DNA of 64,000 bases from Rhodanobacteraceae bacterium (GCA_024234055.1 JACKOW010000009.1:1-64000); one strand, 5' to 3'. Shown: positions 8,300 through 19,082, numbered from the stretch's first letter. Translations and numbers: made by a program. The notes: generated from the letters alone by a model not told the origin.

Positions 8300-9330
8300 C
8301 TACAGTGCCCGCTCCGCGGCCTTGATGCGCTCGGCCGTGTCCGGGTGCGAGGACAAATAAGACCAGCCGGACCTGTCGGGCTCATCGGCGCCGTCGCCTT
8401 CGCTGGTGGCTGCATCCAGCTTGCGCAGGGCTTCGGCGAAGGCTCTGGGGCTCTTGCCGCGGCGCTTCAGCTCGGCGAAGGCATAGGCGTCGGCATCGCG
8501 CTCGAACTCGCGTGAATAGGCGCTGTAGACCAGTGTGGTCGGCACCGCGATGATGACCGAGCTGGCGCTGCCGACATCGCCGAACATCACCGCCGTCAGC
8601 ACTGCTACCGAGGCACCACGCATGACCGTGCGCAGCACGTGGCGGTGTTCCAGATGGCCGACTTCATGTGCCAGCACCGCCAGGAACTCGTCGTCGTTGT
8701 CGAACAGTTCGATGATCTGGTCGGTGAACACCACGGTGCCGCCGGGCAGGGCGAAGGCGTTGGGACCGATCCAGTCGCGGAACTCCAGCCGGTAGTCGCG
8801 GGCCTCGGGCAGATCGGCGACAAAGCGCTCGAACTGGGCGCGCAATTCCTCCTGCCTCGATTCCGGGAGCCTGGACTTCGAGAAACCCAGGCCGCCGAGC
8901 GAGGTCAGGGTTTGCCGGCCGGCCTCGCGTTCCCAGCTCATCGGCACCGCAAAGGCGGCCTGATCGGCGGCCCAGGGCAGGCCATACCAAATCAGCATGA
9001 CCGCGGCGAACAGCGATGCCGCGACGCTGGCCAGGGCGATGCGCCAATTGTTTTCCAGCAGGTGGACCAGCGCCTCGAAGCCGGCGCGACTGGCAAACAT
9101 GGCATCGATGGCGTCGTTGTCATCGCTCTGGATCTGGCGGCCATCAAGCAGCCAGATGGTGCGGCGGGTGTTGGCCACGCGCGAGCCCACGCGCTGAATC
9201 GGGCATCGTCGATGATCTCGACGCCCTCGGCGTGTTCGATCAACAGCCGCCCGGGTGCATCCACGCCGAAACGCACCGGCAGTTGCGCCGAACTGATACC
9301 GTCGTACAGATAGCCCTGCGCCCAGTTCAC
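8300..9330 (-). CDS. M48-family metallopeptidase, apparently frameshifted near its N-terminus
   Basis: The catalytic zinc motif HEVGH (in LAVLAHEVGHLEHRH), the downstream YSREFERDADAYAF zinc glutamate/aspartate region and two hydrophobic segments identify a membrane-linked M48 peptidase. Translation from the GTG that overlaps the upstream yjgN-like stop (GTGA) gives WAQGYLYDGISSAQLPV...EIIDDARFSAWA. The continuation ANTRRTIWLLDGRQIQ lies in another frame, so one nucleotide is gained or lost around 9181-9200. Beyond that point about 295 residues are intact. The frameshift may be real or an assembly error. The stop codon is embedded in a REP-like repeat. Confidence 0.82.
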
Positions 9331-10418
9331 CAACTGATGTCCAGGTCGAACAGATCGGCTGCCTCAGCGCCAAAGGCCGGCGCACTGCTGGCGGCATCGG
9401 CAAAGAACTGATCCGGATCGCCACTGGGCAGGAACTGCAGGTGATCGGCGCGGTACTTCGCCACCCTGATCCGCGCCCATGGATACAGCAAGCCCAGGCT
9501 GCAGATGATCGCCAGGGTATTGGTCAGGAAGATCCAGGCCATGTCCCAGCCGGAGATGCTGCTCTGGAAGCGGCAATCGCCTACTTCGATGCCGTTGAAC
9601 ATCAAGTTGGCGGTGGCGGCGCGCACGTAGACCCCGACGGCGAACATCATCAGGTAGACGGTCCCCAATGTCAGATAGGCCACGAGCACGAAATCACCGC
9701 GTTGGCCACCCGGATTGCCGAATATTGAGCCGAGGACGCCGGACAGCAAGACCATTGCCACCACGGCGCCGATCATGCCCACAAAGGCCAGCAGGTAGAT
9801 GGCATAGAACTGCGAGGCCTCGCTGTGGAATCGCAGCCGCGTTCCACCATAACGATGCTGACTGGCCAACCATTCGGTCTGCAGACGGGCGACCAGCGGG
9901 AAGGCCAGATAGAGCGAGAACACACTCGCGAACGGAAACAGGATGTAGTACTTGAAGGCCTGGCCGTAGCTGCCATCAAAGCCGAAACGGATGCTGCGCC
10001 AGGCCGAGTAGCGCGCTCGGAAGGCCAGTGAGCGCGTCAGCATCCAGGGAAACAGGAACATCAACAGGAAGGTCAGGCCCAGATTCAGAAAGGGCGAAAT
10101 CTGCGCCGAGCCCACATAGGCCAACAGCAGCAGGGCCGCGAGCCCACGACCCTTGAGGATGGCCACCGGATCGGCCAGATACTCGAAGGGCGTGCCACCC
10201 ACCGAGGTGTTGCCGTAGAAGTAACGCTCGCTGCGCACCTTGGCCCAGGCCGAGTACACGCCCAGCGTCAGGATGGTCAGCGCCAGATTGACGATCCAGA
10301 TGCGGAAGTATTCGTCACTGCGGCCTGTGAAGCGGAAGGGCAGGGCGCGCGCATCCTCGCTGTAGTAGGCGGCGTCGTTGGGCAGCGCCTGCTCGGGCCT
10401 ATCAAAGGGAATGGACAT
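9327..10418 (-). CDS. YjgN-like DUF898 polytopic membrane protein
   Basis: The protein has 363 residues and six or more hydrophobic segments. It contains the DUF898 hallmarks FRFTGRSDEYFRIWIVNLALTI at the N-terminus, TLGVYSAWAKVRSERYFYGNT, and a second copy late in the protein (LYPWARIRVAKYRADHL). Function is not established for the family. It overlaps the M48 peptidase gene by four bases, a pairing I take to be an operon, with a possible shared role in envelope protein quality control (inference). Confidence 0.88.
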   Translation of the reverse strand: MSIPFDRPEQALPNDAAYYSEDARALPFRFTGRSDEYFRIWIVNLALTILTLGVYSAWAKVRSERYFYGNTSVGGTPFEYLADPVAILKGRGLAALLLLAYVGSAQISPFLNLGLTFLLMFLFPWMLTRSLAFRARYSAWRSIRFGFDGSYGQAFKYYILFPFASVFSLYLAFPLVARLQTEWLASQHRYGGTRLRFHSEASQFYAIYLLAFVGMIGAVVAMVLLSGVLGSIFGNPGGQRGDFVLVAYLTLGTVYLMMFAVGVYVRAATANLMFNGIEVGDCRFQSSISGWDMAWIFLTNTLAIICSLGLLYPWARIRVAKYRADHLQFLPSGDPDQFFADAASSAPAFGAEAADLFDLDISW

Positions 10419-10516
10419 GGTCGGCGCGGCCGCAAGGAGGGATGGAGGTGCTCGGCTCTGCCAAGGTCAGCGCGGCAGGGTCCGAGGTTCTTCGTACCAC
10501 CGCGGCGAGCGTGAGT

Positions 10517-11236
10517 TCAGCCTTCGGTGGCGCGCAGGCGCAAGGTCGAGCTCAGCAGCTGGTCGGGTTGCTCCAGCTCGCGCGAGACCTGCAAGCTGCC
10601 GCCGTCCGGGAAATTGATCTTGCCCGAATCGTTGTTCTGACCAGCGACCTCGAAACGCACGGGCACCACTACGGTGCCAGCCACGCCCACGCCATCGATG
10701 CGCTCGGGGCGCACCTGCCACTGGCGCGCGGCCTTGATGGCGGCCACCTTGAAGGCCTTCAGATCTGGCTCGGCCCGGGTCACGCTGACGTCGGTGACTA
10801 CGCCCTGGGCATCGTAGGCCACGCGCAGTTCGACTTCTGCGCCTTGCATCCGGCGTAGTTGCAGGGCGGGATAGCGCGGTGCCTTGAGCCGGTCCATGCC
10901 GACGGTGATGTCGCCACCGATGACCTTCAGCAGCAACTGGTCCTGATCAGGCTCCAGCGCCAGCTTGACCCACACGGTCGTCTCGGTGACGCCGGCCACG
11001 CCATCGCGGGTGGCGGGCTCGAACTCGAAAGCGCGCACCCGGCGCAGCACCTGTTCCTGCATCGCCGGCGACAGGGTCGAACCCGGCAGAGTCGCCTGTT
11101 GCACGCTGCCGTCGGCAGCCACGGTGACGCTTGCCAGTTGATAGGCCAGCCAGCGTTCCGTAGACGGATTTGCGGCGATGCCCCGGCTGGAGACCAGCGC
11201 CACGGCGATAATCAGGATTGCGCGCAGGATCTGCAT
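10517..11236 (-). CDS. Periplasmic TonB C-terminal-domain protein (copy 1)
   Basis: A 239-residue exported protein with a signal peptide (MQILRAILIIAVALVSSRGIA). Residues about 118-190 (APRYPALQLRRMQGAEVEL...WQVRPERIDG) match the TonB C-terminal fold, in which a proline-bearing strand and a late 'W.F.P' region are typical. There is no N-terminal proline-rich linker or membrane anchor as in canonical TonB. It follows a paralogue by 5 nt and is probably co-transcribed with it. Confidence 0.7.
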   Translation of the reverse strand: MQILRAILIIAVALVSSRGIAANPSTERWLAYQLASVTVAADGSVQQATLPGSTLSPAMQEQVLRRVRAFEFEPATRDGVAGVTETTVWVKLALEPDQDQLLLKVIGGDITVGMDRLKAPRYPALQLRRMQGAEVELRVAYDAQGVVTDVSVTRAEPDLKAFKVAAIKAARQWQVRPERIDGVGVAGTVVVPVRFEVAGQNNDSGKINFPDGGSLQVSRELEQPDQLLSSTLRLRATEG

Positions 11237-11241
11237 GGTGG

Positions 11242-11994
11242 TCAGCTCTCGATGGTGGCGCTGGGCAGCGCCAGGTCCAGGTTGTCGGGTTCGATGATCG
11301 CCTGCAGCGCCGTGGCATAGCCCTCGCGCTCGTCAGGTTGCGGTTCCGGTTGAAACTTGAGCGAACCGCCGCCGGTGAACTTGACCGTGTATTCCGGGAA
11401 GCTGCCCTGCATGAGCAGCGAGATCGGAACAATGGCCCATCCCGGCACCGGTTGGCCGTCGACTCGTTCAGGCTCGAATTCCCAAGCCATGGCCACTTTC
11501 TTCGCCATCGATTCAATGCGGGCCAAGGGCACCGTTGCGCGTTCAACCAGGACATCGACCACCTTGCCGCTGGCGTCATACTCGACCCGAGTCACGATCC
11601 TGACGTTCTGTCCGCGAGCCAGCAGGCTGCGCGGTATCTGCGGCTTGCGGATCTTGGAGAACTTCGGCCCGGTGGCGATTTCCGCCACCGCGAGTTTCAG
11701 GCCATCTTCGGTCGCCCGCAGCGTCAGTGCCATGCGCATCTGCGCCTCTACCGCGGCCGTCTGGCCGTTTACCCGGGCTGGCTCAAAGGCCGTCGACAAC
11801 ATCCGTTCGCGAAGCACAGCCTCCAGCGCTGGATCAAGCGCCGGCGATATCGGCCCAAGTTCCTGTACCCGACCCTCCCTATCCACCTTGACCCGCGCCG
11901 ACACATAGCTGCGCAGATTCTCCGGCAGCGTTGCGGCAGTCAGTGGCGCCCACAGCATCGACAGCAACAGGGTGAAGGCGAAACGTGCGCGCAT
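11242..11994 (-). CDS. Periplasmic TonB C-terminal-domain protein (copy 2)
   Basis: This protein has 250 residues and is organised like the next gene downstream. A signal peptide (MRARFAFTLLLSMLWAPLTA) is followed by a region with LPENLRSYVSARVKVDREG and then a TonB-C-like region (KPQIPRSLLARGQNVRIVT...AWEFEPERVDGQP). The ATG chosen gives the signal peptide; an upstream extension would add about 21 residues without motif support. The tandem arrangement and similar architecture indicate local duplication and divergence. Role unknown. Confidence 0.7.
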   Translation of the reverse strand: MRARFAFTLLLSMLWAPLTAATLPENLRSYVSARVKVDREGRVQELGPISPALDPALEAVLRERMLSTAFEPARVNGQTAAVEAQMRMALTLRATEDGLKLAVAEIATGPKFSKIRKPQIPRSLLARGQNVRIVTRVEYDASGKVVDVLVERATVPLARIESMAKKVAMAWEFEPERVDGQPVPGWAIVPISLLMQGSFPEYTVKFTGGGSLKFQPEPQPDEREGYATALQAIIEPDNLDLALPSATIES

Positions 11995-12108
11995 TGGCTT
12001 GCGAATCCAGTTTGGGATGACCTTGACTAGACTAGCCAAAGTTACGCTTACGCACAATGTTGCGTTTGGTTACCTGGTCAGCCCCGTTCCAGCATGAAAT
12101 TCCCGGAC

Positions 12109-12489
12109 TCACCGGAAGCAGCGGGCACCTTGACCTGGCTCCGCCGGCTTCATCGGTGGCGGCTGGCTGCCACGCGGCGCCAGCTTGACTGCCGTGCCGT
12201 AGGCCAGCAATTCCGCGGCGCCGGCCATGATCGGCGAGGTGGTGAAGCGCACGCAGACGATGCCGTCGGCCTGCAGCCGTTTGGCATGCATCTTCATGCG
12301 ATCCAGTGCCTGCTCGCGGGCCTCGGCCATCATCTTGGTGTATTCGGTGATCTCGCCACCGACCAGGGTGCGCAGCCCGGCCAGGATGTCCTTGCCGATA
12401 TGACGCGAGCGGATGGTGTTGCCGGTGACCATGCCGAGCGTGGCGACGATCTGGTGCTCGGCAAACTCGTCCTGGGTGGTGATCTTCAT
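12109..12489 (-). CDS. YbjQ/UPF0145 family protein
   Basis: The 126-residue protein contains the YbjQ pattern: GMVTGNTIRSRHIGKDILAG, the GGEITEYTKMMAEAREQALDRM helix, and ADGIVCVRFTTSPIMAGAAELLAYGTAV at the end. YbjQ proteins are small pentameric assemblies described as putative heavy-metal-binding. Biochemical role is unproven. It lies 19 bp downstream of a small membrane-protein gene on the same strand. Confidence 0.9.
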   Translation of the reverse strand: MKITTQDEFAEHQIVATLGMVTGNTIRSRHIGKDILAGLRTLVGGEITEYTKMMAEAREQALDRMKMHAKRLQADGIVCVRFTTSPIMAGAAELLAYGTAVKLAPRGSQPPPMKPAEPGQGARCFR

Positions 12490-12508
12490 GCGCCAGCTCC
12501 TGCAGCAG

Positions 12509-12721
12509 TCATTGGTCGACGTTGTCCGAATAGTAATCGTCTTCCTTGTTGCGCAAGCGCTCGCCCAGCACCTTGATGAACAGCGCGCCGATGCCGACGA
12601 GACCGATCAGTCCCAGCAGGCCGAAGGGGAAAGCTGCAAAGACCCCGACCACCAAGGCGCCGAGGTACAGCAGCGCCAACAGGCCCAGACAGGCGTAGCC
12701 GACCTTCTCGAAGCCATCCAT
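12509..12721 (-). CDS. Small two-TM membrane protein
   Basis: A 70-residue hydrophobic protein. MDGFEKVGYACLGLLALLYL and the following stretch VGVFAAFPFGLLGLIGLVGIG form two probable membrane helices, followed by a charged tail (GERLRNKEDDYYSDNVDQ). The ATG is preceded by a purine-rich GGAGAGACGG sequence. It is probably transcribed with the ybjQ-like gene. No family function is recognised. Confidence 0.72.
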   Translation of the reverse strand: MDGFEKVGYACLGLLALLYLGALVVGVFAAFPFGLLGLIGLVGIGALFIKVLGERLRNKEDDYYSDNVDQ

Positions 12722-13594
12722 TGCCGTCTCTCCTTGCCACAGTGGCGCAGATTGTAGGCGATTGTGGACGGGGCACGGAGCACGGGGCACGGGGCACGGG
12801 GTACGCGAAAGCCGGTGTAGCGCTGCTGTAGGTCCAGACTTGTCTGGAACTGCAACAGCCTGGGTCTGGCGTCATTGCGTCCCCGGACTTGATCCGCGGG
12901 CAGCAATCCAGATGCACGGCCTTAGAAGCACTGGATTGCTTCGTCGCTTCGTTCCTCGCAATGACGCATCAACAACTTGCGATAGGGGTTCGTGCAGAGC
13001 TTGGCGAAGCAATTCACAGGCAGGGTCGCTAGCTTCTGGATTGCTTGTCCCAATTGCAGCACTGGTTGAAGATGGCCTGTGATCTGCGCCGGGCTTCTTC
13101 CATCTGTGTGGGGCTTAGTTCCTGATTTGGCTGCTGAATCCGAACAGAGGCCGTCGTATTTCCTGGTATTCCACCGCTCGCGCTTTCGAGCGCGTACAGA
13201 TGTGCAAGCGCACTGACCGGGTTGCGCGGGATTCCCGGCCGTCCATCGATGCGGCGTTGAGGAGGGACGCGCGCCTGCGCGGCTGCTCTTGATCTCTGGG
13301 CAAACGCAAAGCGGCGCTGCGCCCTCCAAAGCCGCCAGGCGTATTTCCCGCTACGCGCACCACGCGGGTTCATGGTCGGTGTGCAGTGTCGGGCTGAAAC
13401 CGGTGGATCGCTACGACGCGGATGCCGCCGCCCGTGGGTCCAGACTTGTCTGGACGCTCTTTGCTTGTTGCTGGAGAAGCGTCCAGACAAGCCTGGACCC
13501 ACAAAGGCTCAAGAGCCCGTAGCCTTTCCCGTGCCCCGTGCCCCGTGCCCCGTGCCCCGTGCCCCGTGCCCCGTGCCCCGCTTGCCCCTAGAAC
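12722..13594. repeat. Intergenic repeat cluster with two heptad/palindrome elements
   Basis: Element 1 is (GGGGCAC)5 with variants at 12770-12804 and the palindrome at 12832-12848. Element 2 is on the other side: inverted palindromes at 13438-13455 and 13481-13498, the linker AGAGCCCGTAGCCTTT, then a CCCCGTG tract (13528-13581) ending 13 bp from the tspO stop. Between them lie REP-like 'GCAATCCAG...GCTTCGTCGC...CAATGACGC' sequences (about 12890-12970), a GGCGCTGCGCC/GGCCGTCC block (about 13255-13325) and the 'GCAGTGTCGGGC' repeat (about 13366-13410). An open frame through 13029-13502 is not convincing as a gene. Confidence 0.75.
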
Positions 13595-14068
13595 TCAGCT
13601 ATTGAGCCGCAGCAACTCGGCATTCAGCGCGGTCGCAAAGCTCACCCAAGCCAGGTACGGCAGCAGCAGCGCCGCCGCCCAGCGGCTGACGCGGGCGAAG
13701 CGGACGATGGTGGTGAAGATGGCCAGCCACAGCGCCAGAATCACGATCAGCGCGCCGCCGAGCGCATGGGCGCCGAAGAAGGCGGGTGTCCACAGCGCAT
13801 TGAGCAGCAGTTGCACGCCGAATGCGACCAGCGCTGCTCGCACCAGTGGGGATGGCCCGCGCAGCCAGACCAGCCCGGCGGCGATACCCATCATCAGATA
13901 GAGCGCCGTCCACACCGGCCCGAACAGCCAGTTGGGCGGTTGCCAGACCGGCTTGATCAAGGCCGCGAACCAGGCATCCGGTGGAAAGGCGGCACCACCC
14001 AGCGCGGCAAGAAAGGGCAGCAGGGCCCAAGGCAGCAGGAACCAACGGGAGCGGTGCAGGGCAGACAT
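13595..14068 (-). CDS. tspO: TspO/MBR family tryptophan-rich sensory protein
   Basis: A 157-residue protein with five hydrophobic helices. It carries the TspO signature elements: KPVWQPPNWLFGPVWTALYLMMGIAAGLVW around residues 39-70, and QLLLNALWTPAFFGAHALGGAL later. The family binds porphyrins and related ligands in the outer or cytoplasmic membrane of proteobacteria and modulates stress or pigment responses. A GGGGCAC tract on its sense strand begins 13 nt after the stop. Confidence 0.93.
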   Translation of the reverse strand: MSALHRSRWFLLPWALLPFLAALGGAAFPPDAWFAALIKPVWQPPNWLFGPVWTALYLMMGIAAGLVWLRGPSPLVRAALVAFGVQLLLNALWTPAFFGAHALGGALIVILALWLAIFTTIVRFARVSRWAAALLLPYLAWVSFATALNAELLRLNS

Positions 14069-14189
14069 GGGTAAACCGGCAGTGACAGTGGCGCGGACGC
14101 TACTCGCAGCGGTGTGTAGCGCCAGTCGTTAGCCAGGCCGGCTTGGGCGTCTTCGCTCGCAGCGAAGGTCTTGCCGTACCGTCTTGGCC

Positions 14190-14222
14190 GTCACGTAGGC
14201 CCTGCGGGCCAACGTGACCTAC
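14190..14222. repeat. TCACGTAGG...CAACGTGACCTAC palindrome
   Basis: One copy of a dispersed imperfect palindrome lies in the 226-bp gap between the tspO and ettA genes. The GGCCCTGCGGGCC centre forms its own hairpin. Confidence 0.65.
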
Positions 14223-14294
14223 AAGAGCGGAGAGGACCGGCCACCCGCGGGCCCGCTCTCCCCTTTTCCTTTTTCCTTTCCTTTTTCCAGCCGC

Positions 14295-15959
<1,665 letters not shown>

Positions 15960-16330
15960 GGATGCGCTCCTTGCGGGCGAGGCGCAACAAGCGCCCGCCA
16001 ATGGACCTGATCAGGTAGCCGCGTATGCTGCCAGTCGCGCGTGGAGGGGGCAAATGGTTCTGGGGGCCAGCGCTCCCGGCGGTCGGGCTTTTCCGGGCTG
16101 GCGCGACACAACTGCGCGTGGAGAAGTCAAACGTCAAACGTAAAACGTCAATTGGCCCTCGCGTGTGGGGTCCTGTGGGAGCGGGCTGCGCCCGCGATCG
16201 CAGACTGTCGCCCGCCGCAGCCCTGATCGCGGACAGAGTCCGCTCCCACAGTCTCCAAGCTGCGAACTCCCAATTGACGTCTTACGTTTTACGTTTGACT
16301 GTTTGCCGCAACACGCCGGATGCCTCAAAC
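15960..16330. repeat. Nested inverted repeats: AAACGTCAA arms enclosing a REP-like hairpin
   Basis: An outer pair of about 30-nt arms (16126-16155 and 16270-16299), built from AAACGTCAAACGTAAAACGT, encloses an inner pair of CTGTGGGAGCGG/CCGCTCCCACAG arms (16173-16251). The nesting suggests that one repeat inserted into another or that the composite moves as a unit. No gene is supported in this gap. Confidence 0.75.
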
Positions 16331-16366
16331 GCAAACAAGCCGGGGATCTCTCCCCGGCTTGTTTGC
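16331..16366 (-). terminator. Terminator hairpin downstream of M35 protease gene
   Basis: This is a perfect 16-bp stem, GCAAACAAGCCGGGGA paired with its complement around a 4-nt loop, 18 bp after the stop of the minus-strand protease gene. The sequence after the stem is only moderately T-rich (GTTTGA). The palindrome is symmetric, so it could act in either direction. Confidence 0.75.
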
Positions 16367-16383
16367 AGTCAAACCGCCAACCC

Positions 16384-17457
16384 TCAATTCAACGCCGGAT
16401 TGTTCTCGGCAAAGTACTCATGGTTGTCGGCATTGGCCACGGCCTTGCTCGGCGTGCGCTTGGCCAGGTTCTTGGCGGCGGTCTGGCCGTAGGCGTTGTC
16501 CTTGGTGCCGCCATTGACCGTGAAGTGGCTCATCTCGTGGATGATGGTGCCGCCGCGCGAGTCGGTGCCTGCGGTCGGGGCCGACCAGAAGGCATTGCAC
16601 AGGTGGATGATGTACGGCTGGCTCGGGTACACGTAGGCAAAGGCGCTGGCGGCCGACGGCGTGCAGTAGCAGTCGTAGGTGATGGTCGCACTGATCAGGG
16701 CATTGTTGATCAGGTTGAAGTGGCTCTTGACCGTGTTGTAGCGGCTGGAGGTGTAGCTGCCGAACCAGGTGGTGTAGCGGCTGCCGCGGGTGCCGGCATT
16801 CATGTATGCAGCGGAGTTGGCCGAGTAGGTCTTGGCCTGGGTGTGGGCGCTGGGCAGGGCGGACTGCTGTGAACTGGAGCAATTGGCGTAGGTGGCGGCC
16901 TTGGTGAAGGCGAGGTTCTGCCGGACGCCGCCGATGCCCTCGTAATAGCTCGGCGAGCGGCCCATCGAATACAGCTCGATGGAGTCCGCATCCACGGTCG
17001 CGGCACCAAGATCTTCCACATGGCCGGACTTCTCGTCGGTGGCCATCATGTAGCTCAGTTGGCCGTCGAAGCTGACGCTGTAGCTGCCGGCGTTGACCAT
17101 CTCGTAGCTGGCGGCGAGATTGACCTCGGCGCTCAGCGTCTGCCCCGGCGCGATCTTGACGAAGTCACTGGCCTGCGGATGCCCCCAATGCACGATCTTG
17201 TCCATGTAGCGCACCGGCTGGCCCTGGTAGCTGACCGTGAACATCTCGCGCGACATGCCGTCCAGCGGCGTTTCCCAACGCAACACGTAGACCGCTTCGC
17301 TGGACTGGTTGGTGATCTGCCAGAGCACCGACTCGCCCGGCGAGGACTTGCTCGTTTGTGCCTTCAGCTCGACGCTCAGCGGAATCCCCGCCGCTGAGGC
17401 GCTGCCCAGACCGCACAGCAACAACGCTCCCACGATCACCCGCAGACTGCTCTTCAT
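16384..17457 (-). CDS. Secreted M35-type zinc metalloprotease (deuterolysin / peptidyl-Lys family), copy A
   Basis: The catalytic motif HEMSH (residues 307-311) followed by GTKDNAYG and NADNHEYFAENNP is the aspzincin (M35) signature: two zinc histidines plus a downstream Asp. The signal peptide is MKSSLRVIVGALLLCGLGSASA. An N-terminal propeptide-like domain (about 23-165, SVELKAQTSKSSPGES...) precedes the catalytic region (about 200-357), as in related secreted peptidases. Length is 357 residues, the same as the neighbouring paralogue. A strong hairpin follows the gene. Secretion is predicted; substrate preference (Lys-Xaa) is only a family expectation. Confidence 0.9.
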   Translation of the reverse strand: MKSSLRVIVGALLLCGLGSASAAGIPLSVELKAQTSKSSPGESVLWQITNQSSEAVYVLRWETPLDGMSREMFTVSYQGQPVRYMDKIVHWGHPQASDFVKIAPGQTLSAEVNLAASYEMVNAGSYSVSFDGQLSYMMATDEKSGHVEDLGAATVDADSIELYSMGRSPSYYEGIGGVRQNLAFTKAATYANCSSSQQSALPSAHTQAKTYSANSAAYMNAGTRGSRYTTWFGSYTSSRYNTVKSHFNLINNALISATITYDCYCTPSAASAFAYVYPSQPYIIHLCNAFWSAPTAGTDSRGGTIIHEMSHFTVNGGTKDNAYGQTAAKNLAKRTPSKAVANADNHEYFAENNPALN

Positions 17458-17560
17458 CGTCAATTCCCCAAGAAAAGTTGGCCCCCGTTCGATGGAACGG
17501 ATTCTGTCGCCGGCGCATCCCCATGCGCTTTGGCGAGGCTGCATTTTCAGCGAAGGTTCA
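17458..17560 (-). promoter_or_regulatory. Upstream region conserved between the two M35 genes
   Basis: The 5' flank shares blocks with the flank of the second copy at 19083-19190: AAAAGTTGGC close to the start codon, GCATCCCCATGCGC (17515-17528 and 19138-19151), and CATTTTCAGC beyond it. The spacing is nearly the same in both, which suggests a duplicated promoter or 5' UTR. The precise promoter elements are not clear. Confidence 0.5.
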
Positions 17561-18008
17561 GGGAAGTCAATGAAGGGAATTGGTTTCTGGTGAATCGAAT
17601 CTTGCGGCGGTGCGCGACGGAATCATGTCCGTACAAATAGCGTGAACGGCCATTGGATTCGGGAATATCAGAAATTGCTCATGTGCCGGCTTGCCCGCGC
17701 AGGCCCTCGCAAGCTGCGGGAAAGTGTCTTTCGACGCGTCGACTGCTCTGTAACGTTGTGTCTCGTGGGCGGGAATCTGGCCTTCCCGGAGCGATTCCGC
17801 TCGGCGAAGCTTGTTCTCGACTCCGCCGCGCGGAGGATGGTGGGCGGATTGCTTGATGGCGTTTCGCCTGGGCCAGGCGCTGCATCGGCCGCAAGCCGGT
17901 TGTGCCTGCTGTCTCATCCGGACCATCCACCACAGCCGCCACTCGAACTCCATGCCTTTCCGAGAGGGAGACAGGCGTCGCCTGCCTCCCCGTTTTCAGC
18001 GGATGGCC
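17561..18008. other. Gap between duplicated protease genes; hairpin only
   Basis: I see no convincing gene. Near its right end (about 17963-17996) a GGGAGACAGGCG / CGCCTGCCTCCC hairpin lies about 15 bp after the stop of the second protease gene and probably ends that transcript. The remainder shows no repeat family seen elsewhere in the window. Confidence 0.5.
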
Positions 18009-19082
18009 TCAGTTCTGGTAGGGCGTGTTCTCGGCAAAGTACTCGTGGTTGTCGGCGTTCTGCACCGCGGTACTCGGGTTGCTCTTCGCCAGGCTCTTGG
18101 CCGAGCTTTGGCCATAGGCGTAGTCACCAGTGCCGCCATTGACGGTGAAGTGGCTCATCTCGTGAATGATCGTGCCGCCGCGTGAATCAGTGCCGGCGGT
18201 TGGCGCCGACCAGAAGGCATTGCACAGATGGATCCGGTACGGCTGGCTCGGGTACACGTAGGCGTAGGCGCTGGCCGATGACGGCGTGCAATAACAGTCG
18301 TAGGTGATGGTCGAGCCGATCAGCGCCGTGTTGATCTTGCTGAAGTGGCTCTTGACCGTCGAGTAGCGGCTGGAGGTGTAGCTGCCGAACCAGGTGGTGT
18401 AGCGAGCCCCAGTCGAGCCGGCATTCAGATAGGAGACTGAATTGGCCGAGTAGGTCTTGGCCTGGCTGTGTGCGCTGGCCAGTATGGTCTGACGGGAACT
18501 CGAGCAGCTGGCGTAGGCGGCTGCCTTGGTGAATTCCAACGGGCCGCTGGGGGCGCCAAGTGCCTGGTAGTAGCCGGGCGAGCGGCCCATCGAATAGAGC
18601 TGCACGGCATCGGCATCCACCCGGGTGGCACCGAGGTCTTCCACATGGCCGGACTTCTCGTCGGCAGCAACCATGTAGCTCAGCTGGCCGTCAAAGCTGA
18701 TGGTGTAATCGCCGGCGTTGATCATCTCGTAGGAGGCGGCCAGGTTGACCTCGGCGCTCAGGGTCTGGCCCGGGGCGATCTTCACGAAGTCCTTGGATTC
18801 CGGATGACCCCAATGCACCAGCTTGTCCATGTAGCGCACCGGCTGGCCCTTGTAGCTCACGTCGAAGAGCGAGCGCGAGAGGCCATCCAGCGGCGTTTCC
18901 CAGCGCAGCACATACACGGATTCGGACGATTGATTGGTAATCTGCCAGGTAATGGATTCTCCCGGCGACGACTTGGAAGTCTGCGCCTTCAATTCGACAC
19001 TCAGCGGTATACCTGCGGCCGAAACACTGCCCAGGCCGCACAAGAGCAACGCACCCACGATTACCCGCAGACTGCTATTCAT
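18009..19082 (-). CDS. Secreted M35-type zinc metalloprotease, copy B
   Basis: Paralogue of the gene immediately downstream, with exactly the same length (357 residues) and the same layout: signal peptide MNSSLRVIVGALLLCGLGSVSA, conserved pro-domain, then the catalytic domain with HEMSHFTVNGGTGDYAYG and NADNHEYFAENTPYQN. Differences are scattered over the whole protein, with most in the middle region (GAPSGPLEFTKAAAYAS), so both copies appear to be under selection for function. Tandem duplication is inferred from order, orientation and shared upstream blocks. Confidence 0.9.
   Translation of the reverse strand: MNSSLRVIVGALLLCGLGSVSAAGIPLSVELKAQTSKSSPGESITWQITNQSSESVYVLRWETPLDGLSRSLFDVSYKGQPVRYMDKLVHWGHPESKDFVKIAPGQTLSAEVNLAASYEMINAGDYTISFDGQLSYMVAADEKSGHVEDLGATRVDADAVQLYSMGRSPGYYQALGAPSGPLEFTKAAAYASCSSSRQTILASAHSQAKTYSANSVSYLNAGSTGARYTTWFGSYTSSRYSTVKSHFSKINTALIGSTITYDCYCTPSSASAYAYVYPSQPYRIHLCNAFWSAPTAGTDSRGGTIIHEMSHFTVNGGTGDYAYGQSSAKSLAKSNPSTAVQNADNHEYFAENTPYQN

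Noticed and set aside
13029..13502. Minus-strand open frame of about 157 codons ending ...EARRRSQAIFNQCCNWDKQSRS
   Set aside because: It runs through dispersed repeats (palindrome, GGCGCTGCGCC block) and lacks a proper start; only the last 60 codons are unique, too little to call a gene.
17567..17953. Minus-strand open frame between the M35 genes
   Set aside because: No recognisable family, poor start context, and unusual composition for this genome; treated as non-coding.
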